5,356 nucleotides of DNA, taken from positions 1-5,356 of the forward strand of contig JADLDF010000267.1 of NCBI GenBank assembly GCA_020846815.1. The letters are read 5' to 3'. The position numbers were made by a program, and so were the translations under genes. The notes below the pieces were generated by a model, which had not been told where the DNA came from, made no database searches, and worked only from the letters and a program-made list of their open reading frames with translations. Source of the stretch: Gammaproteobacteria bacterium. GTDB lineage: Bacteria > Pseudomonadota > Gammaproteobacteria > Steroidobacterales > Steroidobacteraceae. Of the stretch, positions 1 through 5,356 are shown piece by piece; position 1 is the first letter of the stretch, and the number at the start of each line of letters is the position of its first letter.

Positions 1-339
1 CAGCACGTCGCGCGAGGTCGTGACCTGCACGGCGTCGGAAACCGAATGCGAGGAATCCCACTCGCCGCCCGGCCGATGCACGACGAAGCCGCGATCCTTG
101 TGCACCGGCCCGCCGCGCAGCACCGCGTGCGCACCGACCGCCGGGTCGCTCGCCTCGAGCTTCATCTGCGACAGCACCTCGGCGAGTGTCATAGGCAGCG
201 GCTTGTTGACCACGATGCCGAGCGCACCCTTGTCGACGCTGTGCTCACAGACGAGCGTGACGGTCTGCGCGAAATTCGGGTCCGCGAGGGACGGCATCGC
301 GATCAGGAGGTGGTTCGTCAGGCTCTGCGCGTCGGCCAT
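1..339 (-). CDS. YqgE/AlgH family protein (UPF0301), 5' part only
   Basis: The first 113 codons are present on the minus strand and the gene runs off the left edge. The family is usually about 185-190 residues, so roughly 60% is visible. The N-terminus reads MADAQSLTNHLLIAMPSLAD and continues PNF, which is the family signature. Further family motifs are GIVVNKP (residues 41-47), RGGPV (75-79) and RGFVVH (83-88). This is a soluble protein with no signal peptide. Members are called YqgE, or AlgH after a reported role in alginate regulation in Pseudomonas, but the biochemical function is not settled. The ATG at 339 places the SLTNH motif at the expected distance from the N-terminus. No clear Shine-Dalgarno precedes it. 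It lies 114 bp downstream of the tonB stop in the same direction, so it could be a third operon member or have its own promoter. A YqgF/RuvX gene often follows, but that lies outside the window. Confidence 0.93.
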   Translation of the reverse strand, partial: MADAQSLTNHLLIAMPSLADPNFAQTVTLVCEHSVDKGALGIVVNKPLPMTLAEVLSQMKLEASDPAVGAHAVLRGGPVHKDRGFVVHRPGGEWDSSHSVSDAVQVTTSRDVL

Positions 340-453
340 GGCGGGGAGTATGCGGCGCCGTGCCCGGGCTCGCCAGTGGGGGACCGCTCCGGCGTCCACC
401 GTCGTCGCAGTGACCGGCCCGCGCCGTCTGCCACCGCTCCGACAACCCACCCG
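340..453 (-). other. Intergenic gap between tonB and the yqgE-like gene
   Basis: This gap is 114 bp and very GC-rich. I see no hairpin followed by a T-run, so there is no intrinsic terminator on the minus strand. The only AT-leaning stretch is at 347-352, which reads CATACT on the minus strand. It resembles a -10 element (4 of 6 matches) but sits only 7 bases before the yqgE ATG and has no convincing -35. A promoter here would give an almost leaderless transcript. Read-through from tonB is equally compatible with the sequence. Confidence 0.4.
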
Positions 454-1404
454 CTACGGAGAAGTAGGCGCCACCGACAACAACCCGCCCCGCTCGAACC
501 GCCATTCATAGGCGAACCCGAGCTCCGGAAACACCCGCGCCATGTCGCTCGGAAACGGATCGAACGGACTCGCGAGCCTGAGGATCTGCAGCGCGGCGTC
601 GTCGAGGCGGGGGTCGCCGCTGGAGCGGCGGATCGTGGCGTTCTTGAGGTGCCCGTCGGCCGTGAGCTCGACCTCGAGCACCGGCCAGCGCGTGCGGTTC
701 GCTTGCTCGCGCGCCACGGTCGGGTAGTTCAGCGTGCCGAGGCGCTCGACCTTGCGGCGCCAGCCATCCAGGTAGGGAGCGAGCAGGGAGCGGCGCGTGT
801 CCGGCGAGACGAAGCTGCCAGCGCGGGCCGCGGGGCCCGTGAGCTGCACCGCGTCGACGGCGTCCTCGCCGCCGAAGTCGGCGGTCACCGGCAGGCGTGG
901 GCGGGCGCCGGCCGTCGCGCCGGTCAGCAGCGGCAGCTCGTCCGCGCCGGCGTCGGGGCGGACCTCGCCCGAGTAGCGCACCGTCGGCCGGTGCATCGAG
1001 CTCGCGAGCACCGATTCCGCGCCGCCGCTCGCGGGCGAGCCGGTCTCGGCCGTCTCGCCCGGCGGTGCGTCGGGGTCGCGGCCGTCGGCGGTCTCGGGCT
1101 CGGGCGGCGGCCCGAAAGGCGTGCGTGCCGCGATGCGCTCGCGGGTCGTGCCGGCGCCGACGCGCGAGGCCTGGGCGAGATAGGCGGCGTCGCCGTCGCG
1201 GGGTTCGTCGCGGGCATCCTCGGTCAGCAGCTGCACGTCGAGGCCCGGCGCCGCCGAGGATGGCGTACGGCTGGCGGTGAAGGTGACGCCGAGGATGATC
1301 ATGCCGTGCACCACGGCCGCCAGGAACAGCGTCGTGACCAGGCGGTCGCGGATCGGCGTCTCGGTGCCGATCGCCGCCGCGCTGCCTGCCCCGGACGGTC
1401 TCAT
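454..1404 (-). CDS. tonB: TonB-family energy transducer (TonB3-like)
   Basis: This 316-residue protein has the TonB layout. A short cytoplasmic N-terminus is followed by one membrane anchor at about residues 22-43, which carries a His (H33) as in the TonB anchor helix. A long, low-complexity periplasmic linker spans about 45-205. The C-terminal TonB domain covers about 210-307, with W215, the LNYP motif (225-228), the strand WPVLEVELTADG (240-251), and SSGDPRLDDAALQIL (261-275). The linker is moderately Pro/Glu/Asp-rich (PPPEPE, 99-104) and lacks the long Pro-Lys runs of E. coli TonB. TonB proteins couple the inner-membrane proton-motive force (ExbB/ExbD) to outer-membrane events. Next to gshB and pilG this corresponds to P. 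aeruginosa TonB3, which is reported to be needed for normal twitching and pilus assembly. The start at 1404 was chosen because GGGAGAG (1412-1418) lies 7 bases upstream and the gene then follows gshB by 25 bp. A longer form from 1479 would overlap gshB and add 25 residues before the anchor. The two genes probably form an operon. The TonB fold is clear; the TonB3 role is inferred from context. Confidence 0.9.
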   Translation of the reverse strand: MRPSGAGSAAAIGTETPIRDRLVTTLFLAAVVHGMIILGVTFTASRTPSSAAPGLDVQLLTEDARDEPRDGDAAYLAQASRVGAGTTRERIAARTPFGPPPEPETADGRDPDAPPGETAETGSPASGGAESVLASSMHRPTVRYSGEVRPDAGADELPLLTGATAGARPRLPVTADFGGEDAVDAVQLTGPAARAGSFVSPDTRRSLLAPYLDGWRRKVERLGTLNYPTVAREQANRTRWPVLEVELTADGHLKNATIRRSSGDPRLDDAALQILRLASPFDPFPSDMARVFPELGFAYEWRFERGGLLSVAPTSP

Positions 1405-1411
1405 GCGGCTG

Positions 1412-1418
1412 CTCTCCC
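1412..1418 (-). promoter_or_regulatory. Ribosome binding site deciding the tonB start
   Basis: The minus strand reads GGGAGAG, 7 bases before the ATG at 1404. It lies in the short gap after the gshB stop. It supports this start over the in-frame ATG at 1479, which lies inside gshB. Confidence 0.7.
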
Positions 1419-1429
1419 GGTGCCGTGCC

Positions 1430-2395
1430 TCAACGCCGCGCCTCGAGACGCCGCGTGATCGCGTCCATGAGCAGACCACCGATGTCGGTGCCGCGCTGCT
1501 TGTCGATCTCGCGGATGCCGGTCGGGCTGGTGACGTTGATCTCGGTGACGAAGCCGCCGATGACGTCGAGGCCCACGAACAGCATGCCCTGCTCGGCGAG
1601 GCGCGGGCCGATCTGGCCGGCGAGGAAGCGGTCGCGATCGTCGAGCGGCCGCGTGACGCCGGTGGCGCCGGCGGCGAGGTTGCCGCGGTTGTCGCTGGCG
1701 CTCGGGATCCGCGCCAGCGCGAACGGCACGGGCTCGCCGTCGACCAGGATCACGCGCGCGTCGCCGCCGGTGACGATCTCCGGGATGTAGCGCTGCACGA
1801 TCGCGAAGCGGCTGCCGTAGTCCGTCAGCGTCTCGAACACCACGTTCATGTTCTTGTCGCCACGATCGACGACGAAGATCGAGCGGCCGCCCATGCCGTG
1901 CAGCGGCTTGCAGACCACCTTGCCGTGCTCGGCGAGAAAGGCCTCCATGTCGAGCTGGTCGCGGGTGATCAGCGTCGGCGCACAGCACTGCGGGAACCAG
2001 GCCGTGTAGACCTTTTCGTTCATGTCGCGCAGGCCGCGGGGCCGGTTCACGACCAGCGCGCCCTGCGCCTCGGCCCGCTCCAGGATGTAGGTCGTGTAGA
2101 TGTATTCGGTGTCGAAGGGCGGGTCCTTGCGCATCAGCAGCACGTCGAGGTCGCCGAGCCGCTCGACCCGGGGCTCGCCGAGCTCGAACCAGCGGGCCGG
2201 GTCCGCGAACACCTGCAGCGGGCGGACGCGGCCGCAGGCCACTCCGTCGCGCAGCCAGAGATCACCCTGCTCGAGGTAGAGCAGCTCCCAGCCCCGGGCG
2301 CTGGCCGCGAGCAGCATCGCGAGCGTCGAGTCCTTGGCGAACTTGATGTCCTGGATCGGATCCATGACCACGGCGAGGCGAGGCGGTTTCGGCAT
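1430..2395 (-). CDS. gshB: Glutathione synthetase (EC 6.3.2.3)
   Basis: This 321-residue cytoplasmic ATP-grasp enzyme joins gamma-glutamylcysteine and glycine, using ATP, to make glutathione; it is the second step of the pathway. The length fits the family (E. coli GshB is 316). Family motifs appear in order: VVMDPI near the N-terminus (9-14), RKDPPFD (89-95), the ATP-grasp loop KPLHGMGGRS (163-172), YIPEI (203-207), GDARVILVDGEPVPFALARI (211-230), NRGNLAAGA (236-244), GLDVIGG (275-281), and the metal/substrate segment EINVTSPTGIREI (285-297). All the residues expected of an active enzyme seem present. The ATG at 2395 has AGGA (2404-2407) 8 bases upstream and aligns with the normal N-terminus. 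It is the first gene of the leftward unit, transcribed away from pilG and followed after 25 bp by tonB. The linkage is conserved in Gammaproteobacteria, but a role in pilus control is not implied. Confidence 0.97.
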   Translation of the reverse strand: MPKPPRLAVVMDPIQDIKFAKDSTLAMLLAASARGWELLYLEQGDLWLRDGVACGRVRPLQVFADPARWFELGEPRVERLGDLDVLLMRKDPPFDTEYIYTTYILERAEAQGALVVNRPRGLRDMNEKVYTAWFPQCCAPTLITRDQLDMEAFLAEHGKVVCKPLHGMGGRSIFVVDRGDKNMNVVFETLTDYGSRFAIVQRYIPEIVTGGDARVILVDGEPVPFALARIPSASDNRGNLAAGATGVTRPLDDRDRFLAGQIGPRLAEQGMLFVGLDVIGGFVTEINVTSPTGIREIDKQRGTDIGGLLMDAITRRLEARR

Positions 2396-2451
2396 GTCTC
2401 GAGTCCTGGCGACGAGCCTTCAGAAACGTGAACTGTGTGGCATGGCAGGGG

Positions 2452-2459
2452 GTGTACAC
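2452..2459. repeat. Palindrome GTGTACAC in the divergent promoter region
   Basis: This is a perfect 8-bp palindrome beside the only AT-rich stretch between gshB and pilG. It could be half of a larger operator or chance. Extending outward by one base (G/A) breaks the symmetry. Confidence 0.35.
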
Positions 2460-2524
2460 ATATGTTAAAACGCTTACCTGCCGGAGCCGGAATTGTGTGC
2501 GATACCGCGGGCGCCGCTTTCGCT

Positions 2525-2547
2525 TGGCGGAAGTGGCATCCCCGCCA
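2525..2547 (+). repeat. Inverted repeat in the pilG leader
   Basis: TGGCGG (2525-2530) and CCGCCA (2542-2547) are perfectly complementary around an 11-base loop. They could form a 6-bp GC-rich hairpin about 45-65 bases before the pilG start. No T-run follows, so it is not a terminator. A role in leader RNA structure is possible but unproven. Confidence 0.35.
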
Positions 2548-2558
2548 TTCTAGGTAGT

Positions 2559-2582
2559 TCACGCCGTGGGTCACACCGTGGG
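2559..2582 (+). repeat. 12-bp tandem duplication just upstream of pilG
   Basis: TCACGCCGTGGG (2559-2570) is followed immediately by TCACACCGTGGG (2571-2582), with 11 of 12 bases identical. Each copy contains a GTG in the pilG frame (2566 and 2578). The second copy ends inside the Shine-Dalgarno-like sequence of pilG. The 12-bp unit keeps the reading frame, so gaining or losing a copy would add or remove one candidate GTG without shifting pilG. Confidence 0.75.
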
Positions 2583-2586
2583 AGAG
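2581..2586 (+). promoter_or_regulatory. Ribosome binding site deciding the pilG start
   Basis: GGAGAG lies just before the TTG at 2590, with GGAG ending 5 bases upstream. The GTG codons at 2566 and 2578 have no comparable sequence at a good distance; only AGG at 2552-2554 lies 11 bases before 2566. This favours the TTG start. Confidence 0.55.
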
Positions 2587-2589
2587 AGT

Positions 2590-2985
2590 TTGGAGACGGA
2601 TTCCAAGCCGGGGCTCCAGGGCCTCAAGGTCCTGGTCATCGACGACAGCAAGACCATCCGCCGCACCGCGGAGACCCTCCTGACCAAGGAGGGCTGCGAG
2701 GTGTTCACGGCGGTCGATGGCTTCGATGCGCTCGCCAAGATCGCCGACCACCAGCCCGACATCGTCTTCGTCGACATCATGATGCCGCGGCTCGACGGCT
2801 ACCAGACCTGTTCGCTGATCAAGCACAACAAGGTCTACCGCTCGATCCCGGTGATCATGCTGTCCTCGAAGGACGGCCTGTTCGACCGTGCGCGCGGCCG
2901 CATCGTCGGCTCCGAGCACTACCTGACCAAGCCGTTCACCAAGGACGAGCTGCTGTCCGCGATCGAGTCGCACATCGGGAGATGA
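2590..2985 (+). CDS. pilG: Twitching motility response regulator PilG (CheY-like)
   Basis: This is a stand-alone receiver domain of 131 residues from a TTG start, or 139 from the in-frame GTG at 2566. Numbered from TTG, it has the acidic pair D18/D19 in VIDDSKTIRR, the phospho-acceptor D62 in FVDIMMPRLDGYQTC, the switch Ser S92 in MLSSKDGLFD, and the conserved K114 in LTKPF. These segments are near-identical to P. aeruginosa PilG (135 residues), including TIRRTAETLL and GFDALAKIAD. PilG is one of the two output receivers of the Pil-Chp pathway, phosphorylated by ChpA. In P. aeruginosa it promotes pilus extension and raises cAMP. The TTG was chosen because of the adjacent GGAGAG and because the resulting N-terminus (MET...) is close in length to known PilG. 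Gene identity is near certain; the exact start is not. It is the first gene of the rightward operon, with pilH 4 bp downstream. Confidence 0.93.
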   Translation: METDSKPGLQGLKVLVIDDSKTIRRTAETLLTKEGCEVFTAVDGFDALAKIADHQPDIVFVDIMMPRLDGYQTCSLIKHNKVYRSIPVIMLSSKDGLFDRARGRIVGSEHYLTKPFTKDELLSAIESHIGR

Positions 2986-2989
2986 CCTC

Positions 2990-3355
2990 ATGCCCCTGAT
3001 CCTGATCGTCGATGATTCCCCGACCGAGGTGCACGTCATGCAGCGGGCGCTCGAAAAGCACGGCTTTCGTACCGCCGTGGCCGGCGACGGCGCCGAGGGC
3101 GTGCGGCTCGCCCGCGAGATCCATCCGGACCTGATCTTCATGGACATCGTCATGCCCGGCATGAACGGCTACCAGGCGACGCGCACGCTGACCAACGATC
3201 CGACCACCAGCGCGATCCCGATCGTCATGGTCACTTCCAAGGGGCAGGAGACCGACAAGATCTGGGGGCTGCGTCAGGGCGCGATCGACTACATGGTCAA
3301 GCCGGTGTCGCCCGCTGACCTCGTCGCCAAGGCGCAGTCGACGCTCGCCGCCTGA
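2990..3355 (+). CDS. pilH: Twitching motility response regulator PilH (CheY-like)
   Basis: This is a single receiver domain of 121 residues, the same length as P. aeruginosa PilH. It has D8/D9 in LIVDDSPTE, the phospho-acceptor D52 in MDIVMPGMNGYQATR, T82 in MVTSKGQETDK, and K104 in MVKPV. The segments LIVDDSPTE, MDIVMPG and QETDK-WG-RQGA-DY are typical of PilH rather than PilG. PilH is the second Chp receiver. In P. aeruginosa it counteracts PilG, affecting pilus retraction, reversal of twitching direction and phosphate flow from ChpA. The ATG follows the pilG stop by 4 bp, with GGGAG (2977-2981) inside the end of pilG 8 bases upstream. Co-transcription and likely translational coupling with pilG follow from this. 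All catalytic positions of a working receiver are present. Confidence 0.97.
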   Translation: MPLILIVDDSPTEVHVMQRALEKHGFRTAVAGDGAEGVRLAREIHPDLIFMDIVMPGMNGYQATRTLTNDPTTSAIPIVMVTSKGQETDKIWGLRQGAIDYMVKPVSPADLVAKAQSTLAA

Positions 3356-3383
3356 GGCGCGCGGTCCACTGCCCGCCGTCCCG

Positions 3384-3947
3384 ATGACCGCCACGCCTTC
3401 GCTCAAGTCGCTGCGCGACCAGCCGTTCGAATTGCTGGCCGAGCTCGAGCGACGCGGCCGCGCCGTGTCCGCGCAGATCGCGCAGGAGAGCCCCTCGGCC
3501 CGCGAGTGGGTCGGCGTCGCGCTGAAGATGGCCGGCGAGCTCTACCTGGTCGCGCGCGAGGAGACCCGCGAAGTGCTCGGCGTGCCCGCGCCGCTGACGC
3601 GCGTACCGGGCGCCAAGCCCTGGCTGCGCGGCCTTGCCAACGTCCGCGGCCAGCTGCTGCCGGTGCTCGACCTGCGGCAGTTCTTCGGCAGCGGCGTCAC
3701 GCCCGCGACCCGCAACACGCGGGTGCTGGTCGTCAATCACCGCGAGATCCCCGCCGGCCTCATGATCGACGAGGTGCTCGGCTTCCGCCGCTTCCCCGAG
3801 TCGGAATTCACCGGTGATGCCCCGCCGACCGTGGTGCGCTGCGAGCGCTACCTCGCCGGTGCGTTCCGCCGCGGCGACGAAAACTGGCCGGTGCTGTCGC
3901 TGCGCACGCTGGTCGAAAGCCCGAACTTCCAGGACGCCGCTGCATGA
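3384..3947 (+). CDS. pilI: CheW-like adaptor protein PilI
   Basis: This 187-residue cytoplasmic protein has one CheW domain at about residues 42-177. P. aeruginosa PilI is 178 residues, and the N-terminal PFELLAELERR (14-24) matches its PFQLL start. The main signature is VPGAKPWLRGLANVRG (74-89), followed by QLLPVLDLRQFFG (90-102), with the NVRG turn at 86-89 that contacts receptor and kinase. AGLMIDEVLGFRRFP (124-138) matches the second half of the fold. PilI links the receptor PilJ to the kinase ChpA. The ATG at 3384 lies 28 bp after pilH. No Shine-Dalgarno is visible in front of it, which is unusual here because most neighbours have one. No better start lies close by. The stop overlaps the start of an 8-codon minicistron leading to pilJ. 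Confidence 0.95.
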   Translation: MTATPSLKSLRDQPFELLAELERRGRAVSAQIAQESPSAREWVGVALKMAGELYLVAREETREVLGVPAPLTRVPGAKPWLRGLANVRGQLLPVLDLRQFFGSGVTPATRNTRVLVVNHREIPAGLMIDEVLGFRRFPESEFTGDAPPTVVRCERYLAGAFRRGDENWPVLSLRTLVESPNFQDAAA

Positions 3948-3970
3948 GCCGGCCGGATCACGCCCCATGA
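3944..3970 (+). other. 8-codon minicistron linking pilI to pilJ
   Basis: An ATG at 3944 overlaps the pilI stop as ATGA (3944-3947) and reads MSRPDHAP. Its TGA (3968-3970) overlaps the pilJ ATG at 3967, again as ATGA. The gap between pilI and pilJ is therefore bridged by two stop-start overlaps. Translation of the peptide is unproven. The arrangement could pass terminating ribosomes from pilI to pilJ, or it could be chance. Confidence 0.35.
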
Positions 3971-5356
3971 AGTCCGACACCCGATCCGACGCCGGCACCG
4001 CACGGGCCCGGCTGGTCCGCAACACCCCCCTGCTGCTGGCGGCGACCGCCGTGCTGGTGCTGGTCGCGGCGGCGGGCTTTCTGTTCGCGCCCGGGCGCAC
4101 CACCGGCGCGGCCACCGGACCACTGCTCGCGGTCCAGGACATCGTCGCCAACGTCGCTGCGGCGCGCGCCGGCGATGCTGCGGCGCTCGAGCGGCTCGCG
4201 CAGGGCGGTACACGGTTGCGGGCGCTCGCCGCACGTTCCAGCGGCGAAGCCTGGGCCACGGATCCGGCGCTGCCGAAGCTGCTCGCGGCCGCCGAAACGG
4301 TCGCCGGTGCGCGCAGCCCGCTAGTCGACGCGGGTCGGGCGCTCGGCGATGCTCGCGAGCTCGGGCCGCGACTGGTGTCGGGCCTGGCCGAGATCGTCAC
4401 CGCCATGGCCGGCGCGCCGGCGGATCCGATGCCGCGTGTGTTCGAGCGCTTCGAACTGCGCGCCCAGCGCCTGCAGTCGGACCTCGCTGCGCTGGCCGGC
4501 GGTACCGGCGAGCCCCAGGCCGCGGCGCGCCGCCTCGCCGACAGCGCCGACTACATGGGCCAGGTCGTCAACGGCCTCGCCGGCACCGATGCACGCCTCG
4601 CACTGCCGCGGCCGCCGGCCAATGCGGAGGTGCAGGCGCGCGTCGCGAGCCTTGCGCGCGACTATGCCGCGCTCGATGGCGCGGTGCGCCGTGCCGTGGG
4701 CGCGGCGCCGTCGCTGCCGGCTGCGGTGCGTGCCGCAGAGGCCGTACCGGCGCTGGCGGCTTCCGTTTCGCGCGCGGCCGCTGCCGGTGGTTCCCCCGGC
4801 CGCGCGCCGTGGTGGCCGCTGCTCCCGGCGCTGCTCGCGCTCGTGCCGCTAGGTCTGCTGCTGCGCCAGTCGGGCGAGCTGCGCGGCGAGGCCGAGCGCC
4901 AGCAGCTCGCGGTGCAGTCGCAGCGCAGGGACGCCGAGCGCAACCAGGAGGCGATCCTGCGCCTGCTCGACGAGCTCTCCAGCCTCGCCGACGGCGACCT
5001 GACGGTGCAGGCGACGGTCACGGAAGACATGACCGGCGCGATCGCCGACTCGATCAACTACGCGGTCGAGGCGCTGCGCGGCCTGGTCACGACCATCAAC
5101 GGCTCGGCGATCCAGCTCGACGGCGCGGCCCGCCAGACCACGGCGCTCGCCGCGCACCTCGCCAAAGCGAGCTCGGCGCAGTCCAAGCAGATCGGTTCGG
5201 CGACCGAGTCGATCGCCGAGATGGCGGCCTTCACGGAAGAGGTCTCCGGCAACGCCGAGCGCGCCGCCGACGTCGCGCGCCACTCGGTCGACGTCGCGCA
5301 CAAGGGCGGCGATGCCGTGCGCCGCACCATCGACGGCATGAACACGATCCGCGAGA
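3967..5356 (+). CDS. pilJ: Type IV pilus methyl-accepting chemoreceptor PilJ, 3' end missing
   Basis: 463 codons are visible and the frame is open to the right edge. P. aeruginosa PilJ is 682 residues, so about two thirds is here. A short basic N-terminus (RARLVRN) leads into a first membrane helix at about 21-41. A periplasmic sensor region (about 43-280) follows, very rich in alanine, then a second membrane helix at about 282-299. The cytoplasmic part begins with a coiled segment and NQEAILRLLDELSSL (326-340). It continues into a HAMP-like stretch with ADGDLTVQATVTEDMTGAIA (341-360) and DSINYAVEALRGLV, which is nearly identical to PilJ. The start of the MCP signalling coil (about 385-463) includes AKASSAQSKQI and ends at GMNTIRE. 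The conserved kinase-contact tip lies beyond the window. PilJ is the inner-membrane receptor that controls ChpA through PilI. No Shine-Dalgarno is evident; coupling to pilI through the overlapping minicistron is possible. The sensor region diverges most and is recognised mainly by layout. Confidence 0.94.
   Translation, partial: MKSDTRSDAGTARARLVRNTPLLLAATAVLVLVAAAGFLFAPGRTTGAATGPLLAVQDIVANVAAARAGDAAALERLAQGGTRLRALAARSSGEAWATDPALPKLLAAAETVAGARSPLVDAGRALGDARELGPRLVSGLAEIVTAMAGAPADPMPRVFERFELRAQRLQSDLAALAGGTGEPQAAARRLADSADYMGQVVNGLAGTDARLALPRPPANAEVQARVASLARDYAALDGAVRRAVGAAPSLPAAVRAAEAVPALAASVSRAAAAGGSPGRAPWWPLLPALLALVPLGLLLRQSGELRGEAERQQLAVQSQRRDAERNQEAILRLLDELSSLADGDLTVQATVTEDMTGAIADSINYAVEALRGLVTTINGSAIQLDGAARQTTALAAHLAKASSAQSKQIGSATESIAEMAAFTEEVSGNAERAADVARHSVDVAHKGGDAVRRTIDGMNTIRE

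Larger units (their letters stand above)
2396..2589. promoter_or_regulatory. Divergent gshB / pilG promoter region
   Basis: This 194-bp region separates the two divergent gene sets and must hold promoters for both. Its centre (about 2452-2472) is clearly AT-rich against the surrounding GC-rich DNA. It includes the perfect 8-bp palindrome GTGTACAC at 2452-2459, directly followed by ATATGTTAAAA. On the minus strand TTAACA (5 of 6 to a sigma-70 -35) is present here, but no good -10 lies at the right spacing. On the plus strand TATGTT (2461-2466) and an extended -10-like TGCGATACC (2498-2506) are weak candidates. I cannot assign exact transcription starts. The pilG side has a leader of about 100 bases or more, with a short inverted repeat and a tandem repeat. 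No convincing CRP/Vfr site was found by eye. Confidence 0.6.

Noticed and set aside
46..1458. A 470-codon open frame on the plus strand, opposite tonB and yqgE
   Set aside because: It is Arg/Ala/Gly-rich with no recognisable domain and lies antisense to two genes with clear family motifs. It is explained by GC-rich codon bias on the other strand.
1405..1479. A longer tonB start at 1479
   Set aside because: It would overlap gshB by about 50 bp and add a 25-residue N-terminus without family support, while the ATG at 1404 has a good ribosome binding site.
1277..2431. A 384-codon open frame on the plus strand, opposite gshB
   Set aside because: It is the antisense shadow of gshB, whose motifs are complete and in order.
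2462..2557. A 31-codon frame starting with ATG in the divergent region (MLKRLPAG...)
   Set aside because: It has no Shine-Dalgarno and no recognisable features, and it lies in the promoter and leader region.
2134..3162. A 342-codon open frame on the minus strand across the promoter region, pilG and the 5' part of pilH
   Set aside because: It overlaps gshB in another frame and runs antisense to pilG and pilH; its protein shows no domain.
3297..4406. A 369-codon open frame on the minus strand opposite pilI and pilJ
   Set aside because: It is a low-complexity Ala/Arg/Ser product antisense to the clear CheW domain and the PilJ N-terminus.
1..5356. Mobile elements, CRISPR arrays, tRNA or rRNA genes, or an unknown defence or biosynthetic system
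   Set aside because: None was seen. There are no transposase motifs, regularly spaced repeats, cloverleaf-like sequences or unassigned coding stretches of any length; the window is an ordinary conserved chromosomal locus.

Overview
The window is a GC-rich stretch of bacterial chromosome. Its gene content and order match the type IV pilus chemosensory (Pil-Chp) neighbourhood of Gammaproteobacteria. The order YqgE/AlgH - TonB - glutathione synthetase - PilG - PilH - PilI - PilJ is, from memory, the same as P. aeruginosa PA0405-PA0411. The very high GC, with most third codon positions G or C, suggests a high-GC gammaproteobacterium of a Pseudomonas-, Xanthomonas- or Chromatiales-like kind. I cannot name a genus from the sequence alone.

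Layout: two gene sets diverge from an intergenic region of about 190 bp (2396-2589). Leftwards on the minus strand lie gshB (1430-2395), a TonB-family protein (454-1404) and the 5' part of a yqgE/algH-like gene (339 down to 1, running off the window). Rightwards on the plus strand lie pilG (2590-2985), pilH (2990-3355), pilI (3384-3947) and pilJ (from 3967, running off the right edge). Almost all of the window is coding. The only gaps over 100 bp are the divergent promoter region and the 114 bp between tonB and yqgE. Both edge genes are truncated by the window, not by mutation.

How the genes fit together: PilJ is the membrane chemoreceptor, PilI the CheW-type adaptor, and PilG and PilH the two stand-alone receiver domains. 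They would be phosphorylated by the large hybrid kinase ChpA, expected just beyond the right edge. The system controls pilus extension and retraction, twitching, and, where studied, cAMP levels. The neighbouring TonB resembles P. aeruginosa TonB3, which has been linked to pilus assembly and twitching, so its position beside the pil genes may be functional. GshB makes glutathione, and YqgE is a conserved protein of unclear function; their linkage is conserved but not obviously part of pilus control.

No mobile element, CRISPR array, RNA gene or undescribed system is visible. The points worth a second look are small: an ambiguous pilG start next to a 12-bp tandem repeat, an 8-codon minicistron joining pilI to pilJ through two ATGA overlaps, the lack of a visible ribosome binding site for pilI, and the AT-rich palindromic island in the divergent promoter region.
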